This document shows, in pieces, positions 18,438 to 26,152 of a DNA stretch of 64,000 nt. Location of the stretch: contig NZ_JABWGX010000013.1 of NCBI RefSeq assembly GCF_021730435.1, positions 1 to 64,000 of the forward strand, read 5' to 3'. Positions within the stretch are counted from its first letter, which is position 1; each line of letters begins with the position of its first letter. The DNA comes from Xanthobacter agilis (GTDB lineage Bacteria; Pseudomonadota; Alphaproteobacteria; Rhizobiales; Xanthobacteraceae). The notes under the pieces are model-generated. The model was not told the DNA's origin, did no database searches, and saw nothing but the letters and a program-made list of their open reading frames with translations. The position numbers were made by a program, and so were the translations under genes.

Positions 18438-18669
18438 CGATCTGGAAGATGAACGTTTGCGTCATTGGGCGGGTGACCCCGCCGAGACCAAGAGGCTTTT
18501 TGCTCAGCTGGATATCATGCTGATTGAGGCCCGAAGCCTTCGCTTACAAGCAGGGCACCCAGCTCGCGAGCGCACACTCCGGTCATTAGGACCACGGTAT
18601 GCTGGTGGTTATCTCTTGCAAGGACGAGAACAAAAGAATCAATCCCGGTCTGCCGACCGGAAAGACTGA
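18430..18669 (+). CDS. Possible small protein or gene remnant at the insertion edge
   Basis: A 79-codon frame begins at an ATG that overlaps the Dit-like gene's stop, consistent with the tail operon continuing. The first 40 residues (MSDDLEDERLRHWAGDPAET) look protein-like; the rest overlaps a minus-strand gene and is Arg/Gln-rich. It may be a truncated tail gene cut by the accessory insertion. Weakly supported. Confidence 0.3.
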   Translation: MSDDLEDERLRHWAGDPAETKRLFAQLDIMLIEARSLRLQAGHPARERTLRSLGPRYAGGYLLQGREQKNQSRSADRKD

Positions 18670-18766
18670 TGACCTCATCGCCAGTGCCGAAAGCTTGGGC
18701 GGCCTCCAAGATCGTCAATTCGGTCACTTTGGGCTGGTACTTGGCGAAATTCTCTTCGTCCGACAT
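18515..18766 (-). CDS. Small accessory protein
   Basis: 83 residues from ATG 18766; a longer frame extends upstream without a better start. Composition is ordinary for a soluble alpha/beta protein (ISLSGRQTGIDSFVLVLARD, TGVCARELGALLVSEGF). No family recognised and no strong ribosome site seen. It is collinear with the following minus-strand accessory genes. Confidence 0.5.
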   Translation of the reverse strand: MSDEENFAKYQPKVTELTILEAAQAFGTGDEVISLSGRQTGIDSFVLVLARDNHQHTVVLMTGVCARELGALLVSEGFGPQSA

Positions 18767-18886
18767 GGCTATCAGCCCCCATTCTGCCGCAGCGGCGCCG
18801 CCGCGTATGGAAGCTGCCATACCCTCCTTGACACTTCGTAAGCGGGAGGCGTGGTGACGGCGGGGCGAATGTGGGGAGAGAATGCT

Positions 18887-19948
18887 CTATTTTGTAGAAA
18901 TTGAGCAGTCCTGCAAGATGAGCATTCCAAAAGTGTGATCGTCGATCCTCCCCTTTACGTATACACTGTCGCCTTTATTTATTGAGTATATAATCTTCAT
19001 AGTATCCGGCGTCAGAGAATTGCACATCACATCAATGTTTGATTTTTCGCCTAATGCCACATGGAACTCCCCACGCTCAAACATCGCCTCACGGATGCCG
19101 AGGACGGACATGCTGGCACCAAATGTTTTGTTCCGGTAATCTCTAACAAAACGGGCTTGATTATCACCGTACGTCTGGTGGATTAGCGGTAGATCTTTCA
19201 TCGCGAAGTCTGATGCGATGAGTTCACTTGGCAGGGCTGGGGGTTCTAAGCCGCGACCTGGGCCGGCAGCATTCGAATGGGGTGGAACTGGCGTGGAAGC
19301 TGAAGCTGGTGCGGTTGTGGGCGTGGGCGCTGCAGGTGGGGCTCCCGTCGCAATGGGGGCGGCAGGCTTGAATCGTCCTGATTGGATCCGCTCCGTGACT
19401 GCGCGAGGTAAGTCTGCCCCGTATGGGCCTTCGACGAATTCCTTACCCTTCCCCGTCCCGTAAACTCTGTCATAAATTTCGCTCATCGCATCCAGTTGAG
19501 TGTGGCAGCGGTCTGCATAAAGCGGGGTGCGGCGGTAGAGAATGCCATCTCGGATCAGGTCCAGGATGTCAGGGTCTTTTGCCGCCTCTGCCGCGATGCA
19601 ATCCGTGGATAGCTTTATAGCTGGCAGGACGATTTTGCGGCGCTGCGCATCGGTGAGGTTGTTAGGTGACCGGGCTGTGCTTTGCGCCAAGCGCTGTTCG
19701 ATGGTGTAGATTATGCCATCGCCGAAGTCGCCTTCACCAAAGGCTCTCTCGTCTCCCACGAATTTGCACTGTACGCCTGCCAGTTCCGATGCCCGTTCAG
19801 CGGAAACCCCCAGCTTTCGAGCGATCACGACGCCCCGTTCAACGAGGCAATCTCCGTATTTCTGCGGGTCGCGAAAGGTTTCCGCCCCGCACGCCGCTCC
19901 CCCGAGCGCCAAGATGACGCAGATTGCAACCGCGAACTGCCTAACCAT
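18887..19948 (-). CDS. Exported accessory protein with C-terminal OB-fold-like domain
   Basis: 353 residues starting at MVRQFAV (ATG 19948). Residues 1-23 are a signal peptide (hydrophobic VAICVILALGGA, then ACGAE), compatible with cleavage or lipidation. The middle is helical with paired cysteines, then a Pro/Ala/Thr linker near 205-250. The last 100 residues (FGASMSVLGIREAMFERGEFHVALG ... GDSVYVKGRIDDHTFGMLILQDC) resemble the OB-fold tRNA_anti-like family. It shares an almost identical leader with the gene at 20614-21342. A lysogenic-conversion role at the host envelope is inferred. Confidence 0.7.
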   Translation of the reverse strand: MVRQFAVAICVILALGGAACGAETFRDPQKYGDCLVERGVVIARKLGVSAERASELAGVQCKFVGDERAFGEGDFGDGIIYTIEQRLAQSTARSPNNLTDAQRRKIVLPAIKLSTDCIAAEAAKDPDILDLIRDGILYRRTPLYADRCHTQLDAMSEIYDRVYGTGKGKEFVEGPYGADLPRAVTERIQSGRFKPAAPIATGAPPAAPTPTTAPASASTPVPPHSNAAGPGRGLEPPALPSELIASDFAMKDLPLIHQTYGDNQARFVRDYRNKTFGASMSVLGIREAMFERGEFHVALGEKSNIDVMCNSLTPDTMKIIYSINKGDSVYVKGRIDDHTFGMLILQDCSISTK

Positions 19949-19970
19949 TCCATTCCCCCACAGGTTGAGC
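19881..19970 (-). repeat. Leader cassette repeat, copy 1
   Basis: 90 bp repeated at 21272-21361 with one mismatch (19938 T, 21329 C). It covers the ribosome site, start codon and whole signal peptide of the exported gene; the flanks and mature proteins are unrelated. Confidence 0.9.
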
Positions 19971-19987
19971 GGGGACGGTAACACCAG

Positions 19988-20011
19988 CCGGGGCTTAAAC
20001 GGAAGCCCCGG
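19988..20011. terminator. Perfect 9-bp hairpin between accessory genes
   Basis: CCGGGGCTT at 19988-19996 pairs with AAGCCCCGG at 20003-20011 around a 6-nt loop. It lies between the end of the 20078-20482 gene and the start of the next minus-strand gene. There is no T-run on either strand, so it may be an attenuator or operator rather than a classic terminator. Confidence 0.45.
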
Positions 20012-20033
20012 ACCATCATGAAGAGGAGAACGA

Positions 20034-20188
20034 CATGGACGTTCAGGCTCCCGCGCCCACTCGCCGTGTTCCGCTGCTTATTGCGGCGTGTCTGTTCGAG
20101 ACGCGAACGCCGTGGGTGGCACCCCAACCACCGAGCCGAGTACTTCTACGAGCCGCTGCGCCACATCCTTCGAAATCTCCAGGGGAAT
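20034..20188 (+). CDS. Possible 51-residue protein
   Basis: An ATG at 20034 sits 7 nt behind AAGAGGAG, just after the hairpin at 19988-20011. The frame (MDVQAPAPTRRVPLLIAACL) runs to TGA at 20186-20188, antisense to the end of the 20078-20482 gene. The ribosome site is good; the product is Pro/Arg-rich and unrecognised, so this may be the remnant of a plus-strand gene. Confidence 0.25.
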
Positions 20189-20482
20189 GACACCACCCCC
20201 AGAAAGCCAAAATCTCAGAAGCGCCCCGGTCGTTGTCTCATTTACATAAAAGCGGTTCGTTTTCAGAGCTTCGACTGCGACGATCCCGCCACCCTCTGGG
20301 GTCTCCTGCACCGCTGAAGCTGCGATCATAGAGCTGATGACCTGCAACAGGAGCGCATGGGGAATGGCTAGAGCAAATTCGGCGCCTTCGGCCTCTTGGA
20401 ACCCGATCAAGGCATGCTGGCCATCGTCAGAATTCATGTGCCCGAGTACGCCGGAAACAGAAACTGCGGAAACCTGAGTCAT
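20078..20482 (-). CDS. Accessory protein with G10 tract in its ribosome site
   Basis: 134 residues starting at ATG 20482. Soluble, alpha/beta-looking (EFALAIPHALLLQVISSMIAAS, GGIVAVEALKTNRFYVNETTTG, VIPLEISKDVAQRLVEVLG). I do not recognise the family. The start lies 6 nt after a run of ten G (C10 at 20489-20498 on the plus strand) that must serve as Shine-Dalgarno, so length changes in the tract could alter translation. Confidence 0.55.
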   Translation of the reverse strand: MTQVSAVSVSGVLGHMNSDDGQHALIGFQEAEGAEFALAIPHALLLQVISSMIAASAVQETPEGGGIVAVEALKTNRFYVNETTTGALLRFWLSGGGVIPLEISKDVAQRLVEVLGSVVGVPPTAFASRTDTPQ

Positions 20483-20488
20483 TAGTGT

Positions 20489-20498
20489 CCCCCCCCCC
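20489..20498 (-). repeat. Homopolymeric G10 tract upstream of 20482 start
   Basis: Ten consecutive C on the plus strand. Read in the sense of the downstream gene it is G10 ending 6 nt before the ATG. Long G/C tracts at this location are typical phase-variation sites. Confidence 0.5.
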
Positions 20499-20613
20499 AA
20501 ATGAGGCGGGCACCATAGCCCAAGCTCAATCGCGAGTGGAGTCATCCCTGCCGAGCATATGAAGCCCGTCTTCCGCGAAGGCGCGAATGGCGGCAGGTCG
20601 GGATGTGGGGGCT

Positions 20614-21342
20614 CTATTCCTGGCCGCACTTGATGAGCTTGATGAGGCCGAAGTCGGCGCCGTGCAATTCCATATTGGCGGTACCCGATGGGCGGAAGGT
20701 GACAGCTCCCGTTGCGGGGCGTGCCGGATAGTCCTTCACTTGGCACTGCGCTGAGATGTCGTATTTCCCGCGTTCTAGGTTGCCGCTCAGGGATATTTGG
20801 CACCGAATCGGACTGGCCCACATTTCAAACTTGCCGTTCTCGAAAGTGGCGACGCCAAATCGGCTTAGCGTCGCCGTGTCGTACCCAGGCTTATCTAATT
20901 CTCCCGACTTATAGAGATCGCAGGCTTTGCGGTCCCGCGCCCAATCGCCATTAAGGCGAGCGCTGATATCCTTGGGTGCCGCAGTAGCGGTAGATGGCGG
21001 CGTGTCGCACTTGGAGAGCGTTTCGTTCAGCCCGTCAAAATCGACGTCAATTTGCGTCGGCGCCTTCTTTTGTACGAGAAAATGACCGGCACTTATTCGA
21101 CCTTCTGTTGAACACGCGAGTGGTGAATACCAGCCCACTACGGTATTCTTCCAATCAACGAAGATGCAGTGGCGATCTCCGAGTTGGACGCTGTCTATGT
21201 CGACATGAAACGTCTCAGTGATTGGCAGCTTTCGGCAATTCGTTGACCAAGTCCCAATGATGTCAGGGTCATCCGCCCCGCACGCCGCTCCCCCGAGCGC
21301 CAAGATGACGCAGATTGCAACCGCGAACCGCCTAACCATTCC
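20614..21342 (-). CDS. Exported accessory protein 2
   Basis: 242 residues from MVRRFAV (ATG 21342). It uses the same signal peptide as the 18887-19948 gene but has an unrelated mature part: a WSTNCR start, then two beta-rich halves each with cysteine pairs (CIFVDWKNTVVGWYSPLAC; CQISLSGNLERGKYDISAQC), resembling a small lipocalin/META-like repeat. Periplasmic or outer-membrane location expected. Function unknown; prophage envelope-modifying proteins are a reasonable comparison. Confidence 0.68.
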   Translation of the reverse strand, partial: GMVRRFAVAICVILALGGAACGADDPDIIGTWSTNCRKLPITETFHVDIDSVQLGDRHCIFVDWKNTVVGWYSPLACSTEGRISAGHFLVQKKAPTQIDVDFDGLNETLSKCDTPPSTATAAPKDISARLNGDWARDRKACDLYKSGELDKPGYDTATLSRFGVATFENGKFEMWASPIRCQISLSGNLERGKYDISAQCQVKDYPARPATGAVTFRPSGTANMELHGADFGLIKLIKCGQE

Positions 21343-21361
21343 ATTCCCCCACAGGTTGAGC
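21272..21361 (-). repeat. Leader cassette repeat, copy 2
   Basis: 89 of 90 bases identical to 19881-19970. It encodes MVRRFAVAICVILALGGAAC and its upstream translation signals. Sequence identity stops abruptly at both edges. Confidence 0.9.
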
Positions 21362-21380
21362 CTCGCACCATATCCCAATC

Positions 21381-21686
21381 TCAGTCGGGAGCGGAGCCGG
21401 GCTTAACCGGGATCAGCCCATCCGCGACAAGGCGGTCACGGACGATGGCGCGGATGGCCTCTGACAAGGTGGGTTTCTCTTGCTTGAGAGAAACCCATTT
21501 CTCCAATGGGTCCAATAGGTCGGGATGCATCCGGACCGCTACGTGCTTCCCTTGTCCTGTAGGAAGCGGGCCACGGCTTCCAGGCCGGCGAGAAGTTTGT
21601 TGCACAGCGCGATAAACTCCGTTACACGTAGTTTGTCGAGCCGAGGGGAAGGTCAGATCTCCCCGCCCGGCTCTAACCCCAGGCAA
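21381..21686 (-). CDS. Ribbon-helix-helix-like DNA-binding protein (start uncertain)
   Basis: The C-terminal 55 residues fit an Arc/MetJ/CopG-type fold: strand KHVAVRMHPDLL, then helices DPLEKWVSLKQ and LSEAIRAIVRDRLVADGL. The strand lies upstream of the only in-frame ATG (21530), so a non-ATG start further up is likely. The full open frame goes back to a TTG at 21686 without a clear ribosome site. Possible regulator of the accessory genes. Confidence 0.5.
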   Translation of the reverse strand: MPGVRAGRGDLTFPSARQTTCNGVYRAVQQTSRRPGSRGPLPTGQGKHVAVRMHPDLLDPLEKWVSLKQEKPTLSEAIRAIVRDRLVADGLIPVKPGSAPD

Positions 21687-21697
21687 GGACCGTTCCC

Positions 21698-21883
21698 ATG
21701 CCCAAGGCTACCGATGTGTCTAACACAGTTTCCCGCCGCGCCGAAGATGCGGCGACCATTACCCTCATGCTGCTGAAGGCGACCATTCTCGGCCCGCGCC
21801 ACGGCGGCGCGCTGGCCGAGGCGGAGCCCAAGCGTCCGGTTCTGGCCGGCGGCGCGGCTCACAAGGTGAAGGAGGGCATGTGA
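21698..21883 (+). CDS. Small protein preceding the Rha-like gene
   Basis: 61 residues, ATG 21698 behind AAGGA. Charged ends, short helical middle (RAEDAATITLMLLKATIL). Its stop overlaps the next gene's start region (GTGATG), so the two are translationally coupled. Family not recognised. Confidence 0.5.
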   Translation: MPKATDVSNTVSRRAEDAATITLMLLKATILGPRHGGALAEAEPKRPVLAGGAAHKVKEGM

Positions 21884-22506
21884 TGGGCGCCCTTATCACC
21901 GTCTCCGATTTGGAAGTGATCAATGGGGTGGCGCGTGTCAAAGATACCCGCCTTGCTGAGGCTTTGGGCTTCGTCCAAAAGCAGATGATCCGGCCGCTTA
22001 TCAAGCGGCATATCGAGGCGCTGCAACAGTTTGGTGAGGTTTATTTCATGCGAAATAAACCCGGTTCCAAGGGTGGCCGGCCTTCGACGGTCTATTCCCT
22101 GAACGAGGAACAGGCGATCTACATCACCGCCAAGTCGGACACCCCGAAGGCGGCGGAAATCACGGTGGAGATGGTCCGGGTGTTCCGGGACTATCTCAAG
22201 GGCGAGTTGAAGCCCGTGAAGGTGAAGGCGCACCGGCGGTCTCTCCCCAGGCCCGAGTTGCAGCCAGATTCTGACCTCCCCTTCGGCTTTACTCTCGCGC
22301 GAGAGCTGTATCGAGCGATCATGGGCGCGAATGTCCGGGTTGAGCGGGGCCTGGAACCCGACTTCGGAAAGGCTCTGGAAGGCGTGTTCGCGGACATCGT
22401 CACCCGGCACTATGGTGGAGACCCATCGTGGGGCCGCGTGCTCATGGGCACAAAGACGCACCGTGAGCGTGCCGAGTGGGCGAAGCCTCTCCTGGGGAAA
22501 AACTGA
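21883..22506 (+). CDS. Rha-like antirepressor / phage regulatory protein
   Basis: 207 residues; ATG 21883 lies 7 nt behind GGAGG. The N-terminal 105 residues (VARVKDTRLAEALGFVQKQMIRPLIKRH, GRPSTVYSLNEEQAIYITAKSD, VRVFRDYLKGE) match the Rha/ORF6N-type domain found in antirepressors. The C-terminal part is less conserved. Such proteins counter repressors or block phage growth. Its place in the middle of the tail genes, rather than beside the immunity region, is unusual. Confidence 0.7.
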   Translation: MGALITVSDLEVINGVARVKDTRLAEALGFVQKQMIRPLIKRHIEALQQFGEVYFMRNKPGSKGGRPSTVYSLNEEQAIYITAKSDTPKAAEITVEMVRVFRDYLKGELKPVKVKAHRRSLPRPELQPDSDLPFGFTLARELYRAIMGANVRVERGLEPDFGKALEGVFADIVTRHYGGDPSWGRVLMGTKTHRERAEWAKPLLGKN

Positions 22507-22542
22507 TTATCCACGCATCTAGTGATTATAGCTTGTGGATAA
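22507..22542. promoter_or_regulatory. Inverted DnaA-box pair
   Basis: TTATCCACG at 22507-22515 and the exact DnaA box TTATCCACA on the other strand at 22534-22542 face each other across 18 AT-rich bases directly after the Rha-like stop. Either a DnaA binding site or a coincidental inverted repeat. Confidence 0.4.
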
Positions 22543-22654
22543 TGGTAATTATGGGGATTGTGGGCGAAATGCGTTAATCGCCCGACCCTTCACCGGCCTC
22601 TTCTTCGGCTCTGTGTGAATATGCCCCATATTGGATAGAGCACTGCGTAACACC

Positions 22655-22723
22655 CCGCGACGAACACGGGCGTCGCGGTGATGGGCGGACCCGCCGGGCA
22701 CCACTCTTCAGGGTCCGCCCATC
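22655..22723 (+). ncRNA. Candidate structured RNA: two adjacent perfect hairpins
   Basis: Hairpin 1: CCGCGACG (22655-22662) with CGTCGCGG (22671-22678). Hairpin 2: 13-bp GATGGGCGGACCC (22680-22692) with its complement at 22711-22723, 18-nt loop. They lie in the 450-bp gap (22507-22957) between two antirepressor-like genes, which otherwise shows no convincing gene. Could be a small RNA, a 5' leader of the KilA-N gene or an operator cluster. Confidence 0.4.
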
Positions 22724-22957
22724 CCCCACGTTTCGGCTGGCTGTGAATGGCGGCGGGCGGCCGGAGTATAGAGGGGAAGCCCCTCGACTTGCCGCCGCGT
22801 CTGTGCGTCTATTCTTGATATGTTCTCATTTGGTTCGGCTGAGTAAGCCGGCGACGGCGGGGTTCGGTTCTCTAGGCCAATGGACCCCGCCGTCAATCCG
22901 AAACGCCGCGTTCCAACGCGCGGCACCTCTCATCACCAAGGCAATGAGGTTGCCCAG

Positions 22958-23710
22958 ATGACCACTCATTATATCGCAGTTCCCGCCCTCACGTTCAATG
23001 GTGTCGAGATTCACGACCGGGATGAGATGCTGTGTCTCACCGATATGTGGAAGGCGGCTGGCGAACCGGAAAGCAAGCGCCCGGCGGAATGGCTCCGACA
23101 CGATGCCACTAAGGAGTTTGTCGAGTGCGTGGCCGGCTCTTTGGAAGTGGGCAAGGCCCATATCCAAACGCAGAAGGGAGGGCGTGGGATCGGTGGCGCC
23201 ACCTTCGCTCACTGGCAAATCGGCCTTGCCTACGCGAAGTACCTCTCTCCAAAGTTCCACATGTGGTGCAACACCGTCGTGCGTGAGCGCATGGAGGGGA
23301 AGCCGAGCGCCATTTCGATGCCGGACTTCTCGGACCCAGCCGCAGCCGCGCGGGCGTGGGCGGCTGAGTATGAGGCCCGGCAGATCGCAGAGCGCACAAA
23401 GGCTGAGATCGGCGCCCGCCGCGAGGCGACGGCCATGAACACCGCGTCGCAGGCGATGAAGCGGATAAAGCATCTGCAAATCGAGCTGGATCGATCCGGC
23501 CAATGGGCGAGCGTCAAGCGGATGGAGAAGCTCTATCCCGATCGCAAGTTCGACTGGCGCGTGCTCAAGCGCGTCTCCGTCGAAGTGGGGTTCAGCCCCT
23601 TGGACGTGCCGGACCAGAATTACGGCACCGTCAAAGCCTACCATGCCGCCGCATGGGAAAGGGCCTATGGGGTCGAGGTGCCTCTGCCCACGAAAGTGGA
23701 GGCCGCCTAG
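22958..23710 (+). CDS. KilA-N domain protein (antirepressor-like)
   Basis: 250 residues from ATG 22958 ([11 protein letters not shown]). Residues 5-115 are a KilA-N domain: a short beta start, [25 protein letters not shown], and [23 protein letters not shown]. The C-terminal part is helical with a [14 protein letters not shown] region suited to DNA binding. KilA-N proteins are phage regulators or antirepressors. A rho-independent terminator follows, isolating it from the baseplate genes. Confidence 0.8.
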   Translation: MTTHYIAVPALTFNGVEIHDRDEMLCLTDMWKAAGEPESKRPAEWLRHDATKEFVECVAGSLEVGKAHIQTQKGGRGIGGATFAHWQIGLAYAKYLSPKFHMWCNTVVRERMEGKPSAISMPDFSDPAAAARAWAAEYEARQIAERTKAEIGARREATAMNTASQAMKRIKHLQIELDRSGQWASVKRMEKLYPDRKFDWRVLKRVSVEVGFSPLDVPDQNYGTVKAYHAAAWERAYGVEVPLPTKVEAA

Positions 23711-23740
23711 GCCCGCCACCACGTTCGAGCAATCAAACAA

Positions 23741-23766
23741 GCCGCCCCTCACCGGGCGGCTTTTCT
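23741..23766 (+). terminator. Rho-independent terminator after KilA-N gene
   Basis: GCCGCCC (23741-23747) pairs with GGGCGGC (23754-23760) around CTCACC, followed by TTTTCT. The next gene's ribosome site begins only a few bases later. Confidence 0.75.
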
Positions 23767-23778
23767 ATGGGAGCCGAC

Positions 23779-24099
23779 ATGGCCGCAACCTATGAAATCC
23801 CCATCACCCCCGCGTCTAATCAGACGTTTTCAGTGGTCCTAAACGACGTTGCCTATCAGCTCACGCTCCAATGGCGCGCCGCGACCGATGCCGGGTGGGT
23901 CTTGGACATTGCTGATGAAAGCGGGACGGCCCTCGTCTGCGGCATCCCGCTCGTGACCGGCATCGACCTTTTGGGGCAGCACCAGCACCTCGGCATCGGC
24001 GGATCGCTCTATGTGGCAACGGACGGCGACCAGGACGCGGCGCCGACCTTCGACAGCCTGGGCGACACGTCCCACCTCTACTGGGTTTCGGCGGCATGA
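23779..24099 (+). CDS. Baseplate plug-like protein
   Basis: 106 residues from ATG 23779 (MAATYEIPITPASNQTF); an in-frame ATG at 23767 abuts the terminator and is less likely. Beta-rich with the pattern QTFSVVLNDVAYQLTLQWRA and LVCGIPLVTGIDLLGQ seen in baseplate plug proteins that seal the tube end. The stop overlaps the hub start by 4 bases (ATGA). Confidence 0.75.
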   Translation: MAATYEIPITPASNQTFSVVLNDVAYQLTLQWRAATDAGWVLDIADESGTALVCGIPLVTGIDLLGQHQHLGIGGSLYVATDGDQDAAPTFDSLGDTSHLYWVSAA

Positions 24100-25061
24100 C
24101 GCGGCAGTGGATACGGCAGTGCCGGCTCTATGTGGGAACCGGTAGCGAGGCGATTGATGTTTCGGATCTGCGGATCAGGTTCAATGTAGAGATGGCAACA
24201 CGTTCAACACCATGGCGCGCTGATGTCACCATATCCAACTTGTCCAATGAGACGGCGAACAAGATCAGCAAGAATGAATATGCCAAAGTTACGCTACAAG
24301 CTGGGTATGACGGAAATTTTGCAACCATATTTGATGGCCAGATCGTTCAGAAGCGCGGCCCAGCTCGAGAAACCCCTGTTGATACATATTTCAACATTCA
24401 GGCCAGAACCGAGCAGACAGCCTATTCCTATGCGGTGATGTCCAAAACGCTCGCATCTGGTCATACTTTCCGGGATCAAGTGGACGCGTGTCTGGATGCG
24501 TTGAAGCCATATGGGATCTCCGCTGGGAATATACCTGACCTCGGCTCTGTGAAGATGCCGCGCGGGCGCGCGATGTTCGGCATGGTCCGCCACCAGCTCC
24601 GAACCATCGGCCAAGCTGTTGGGGCATCCTGGTGGATCAAGGGCGGTAAGCTCCAAATCGTGAAGTACGGTGAGACTTTGAGCGGCAACACAGTCGTCCT
24701 GAACTCTGGGACTGGCATGATCGGGATGCCCGTCCAGACCATGGATGGTGGGGTGGAGGCGCGCTGCCTATTGAACCCCAGGCTGGAAGTCGGCGGCGTC
24801 GTCCAAATCGATGAGTCCAGCATCCAGCGGACCAAACTCACATTGACATCGACAGAATCTGAAAAAGTCCAACAGAGTTGGCTCCAGAATAGCATCGCGG
24901 CGGATGGGCTCTACAAGATCGTGTTCCTCTCCCACATCGGGGATACGCGCGGAACCGAGTGGTATTCGGACATCGTCGGAATCCCTCTGAGCGGAAAGTT
25001 CATTCCAAAGCGAGTGTCTCAGGAGACGTTCGCAGATGTAACCGGATATATTGCGCAATAG
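24096..25061 (+). CDS. Baseplate hub protein (gp27/gpD-like)
   Basis: 321 residues. The N-terminal half is a tube-like beta barrel (RIRFNVEMATRSTPWRADVTISNLSNET), followed by YFNIQARTEQTAYSYAVMSKTL and the C-terminal helical part with ASWWIKGGKLQIVK, typical of hub proteins that adapt the tube to the spike. Located immediately before the spike gene. Codon use around 24.1-24.4 kb is noticeably more AT-rich than its neighbours. Confidence 0.78.
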   Translation: MTRQWIRQCRLYVGTGSEAIDVSDLRIRFNVEMATRSTPWRADVTISNLSNETANKISKNEYAKVTLQAGYDGNFATIFDGQIVQKRGPARETPVDTYFNIQARTEQTAYSYAVMSKTLASGHTFRDQVDACLDALKPYGISAGNIPDLGSVKMPRGRAMFGMVRHQLRTIGQAVGASWWIKGGKLQIVKYGETLSGNTVVLNSGTGMIGMPVQTMDGGVEARCLLNPRLEVGGVVQIDESSIQRTKLTLTSTESEKVQQSWLQNSIAADGLYKIVFLSHIGDTRGTEWYSDIVGIPLSGKFIPKRVSQETFADVTGYIAQ

Positions 25062-25069
25062 GTTTTGAC

Positions 25070-25732
25070 ATGGACAGCAGAACACGCTACGAAGACATCC
25101 GCGAGGCGGTGGAAACCATCGTGGAATCGCGCCTTGCGGAGCTGCACACGGCCGAGCCCTGCACCATCGTCAAGATGAACTGGGAGACTCAGACGGCTGA
25201 TCTCCAGCCGACCACCAAGTCGATCATCCGCAAGCCGGACGGCACGACGGAGTGGATTTTCAAGCCGGTGATCCCGGACGTAAAAGTCCACTTCCCCTCC
25301 GGCGGCGGCCTCTCCCTCACCTTTCCTTTGAAAGAGGGCGACGAGGTGCTGGCGGTCATGGCCTCCCGATCTCCCGACGTGTGGCAGCAGAACGGTGGAG
25401 AACAACAGATCATCGACACCCGGATGCATGACCTCTCCAACGCCTTCTGCATCCCCGGCTTCCGGTCCGACAAGAACGCGCTGTCTGACGTCTCGGAAAC
25501 CTCCACCCAGCTCCGCTCGGATGACGGGAAGACGGTGTTCGACTTCAAGTCCGGCACCGCTTCCCTCACGGTGGAAGACGCCTCCGTGACCATCACGACG
25601 GAGTCCGCCACCCTTCAGAAGGGGGATTTGAAGGTGATCGTCACCAGCTCCAAGGTTCAATTGGGAGGGGAGGGTGGGTCTCCTGTCCTGACCCAGGCGG
25701 GGCCATCCACCAAGGTCTATGCGGTGATCTGA
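25070..25732 (+). CDS. Membrane-puncturing spike, Gp138 family
   Basis: 220 residues, ATG 25070. It has the Gp138-type OB domain (ETQTADLQPTTKSIIR, VHFPSGGGLSLTFPLKEGDEVLAVMASRS) followed by a beta-helical prism (FDFKSGTASLTVEDASVTITTES) that forms the trimeric needle. It pierces the outer membrane on sheath contraction. The stop overlaps the next start (TGATG). Confidence 0.82.
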   Translation: MDSRTRYEDIREAVETIVESRLAELHTAEPCTIVKMNWETQTADLQPTTKSIIRKPDGTTEWIFKPVIPDVKVHFPSGGGLSLTFPLKEGDEVLAVMASRSPDVWQQNGGEQQIIDTRMHDLSNAFCIPGFRSDKNALSDVSETSTQLRSDDGKTVFDFKSGTASLTVEDASVTITTESATLQKGDLKVIVTSSKVQLGGEGGSPVLTQAGPSTKVYAVI

Positions 25733-26085
25733 TGCGCTATCGGAAATTGACATCTTCGGGGGACATGACCTTCGGTCACAGCGCTGCGGACTTCTGGCAA
25801 GATGTTCCCGAAGCGCCGGCCCAGGCCGTCAAGACCCGCCTCGCCCTTTGGCTTGGAGAATGGTTTCTCGATACGACGGACGGGACACCCTACAACACCA
25901 AGATCCTCGGCAAGCACACGTCAGGAACGCGTGACGCGGCGCTCCGGGAGCGCATCGTGGGCACCGAGGGCGTGACCTCGCTCGATGCCTATTCCTCGAC
26001 CTATGATCCGGACACACGGTCTTTCACCGTCTCCGCGACGATCACGACCGACTATGGCGCCACGACGGTGACCGCGCCGCTCTGA
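25732..26085 (+). CDS. Baseplate wedge protein, Mu gp46 / gp25-like
   Basis: 117 residues. SADFWQDVPEAPAQAVKTRLALWLGEWFLDTTDGTPY is the conserved opening of the gp46/W-type baseplate family, with a YDPDTRSFTVSATITTDYG beta end. It joins sheath to wedge. Confidence 0.82.
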   Translation: MRYRKLTSSGDMTFGHSAADFWQDVPEAPAQAVKTRLALWLGEWFLDTTDGTPYNTKILGKHTSGTRDAALRERIVGTEGVTSLDAYSSTYDPDTRSFTVSATITTDYGATTVTAPL

Positions 26086-26152
26086 GCGGCATTTCTCTTC
26101 CTTTGGTCTTCTTGGGCTGGCTCACGCCGGCCCGCTTGCGTTTGGAGCGACG

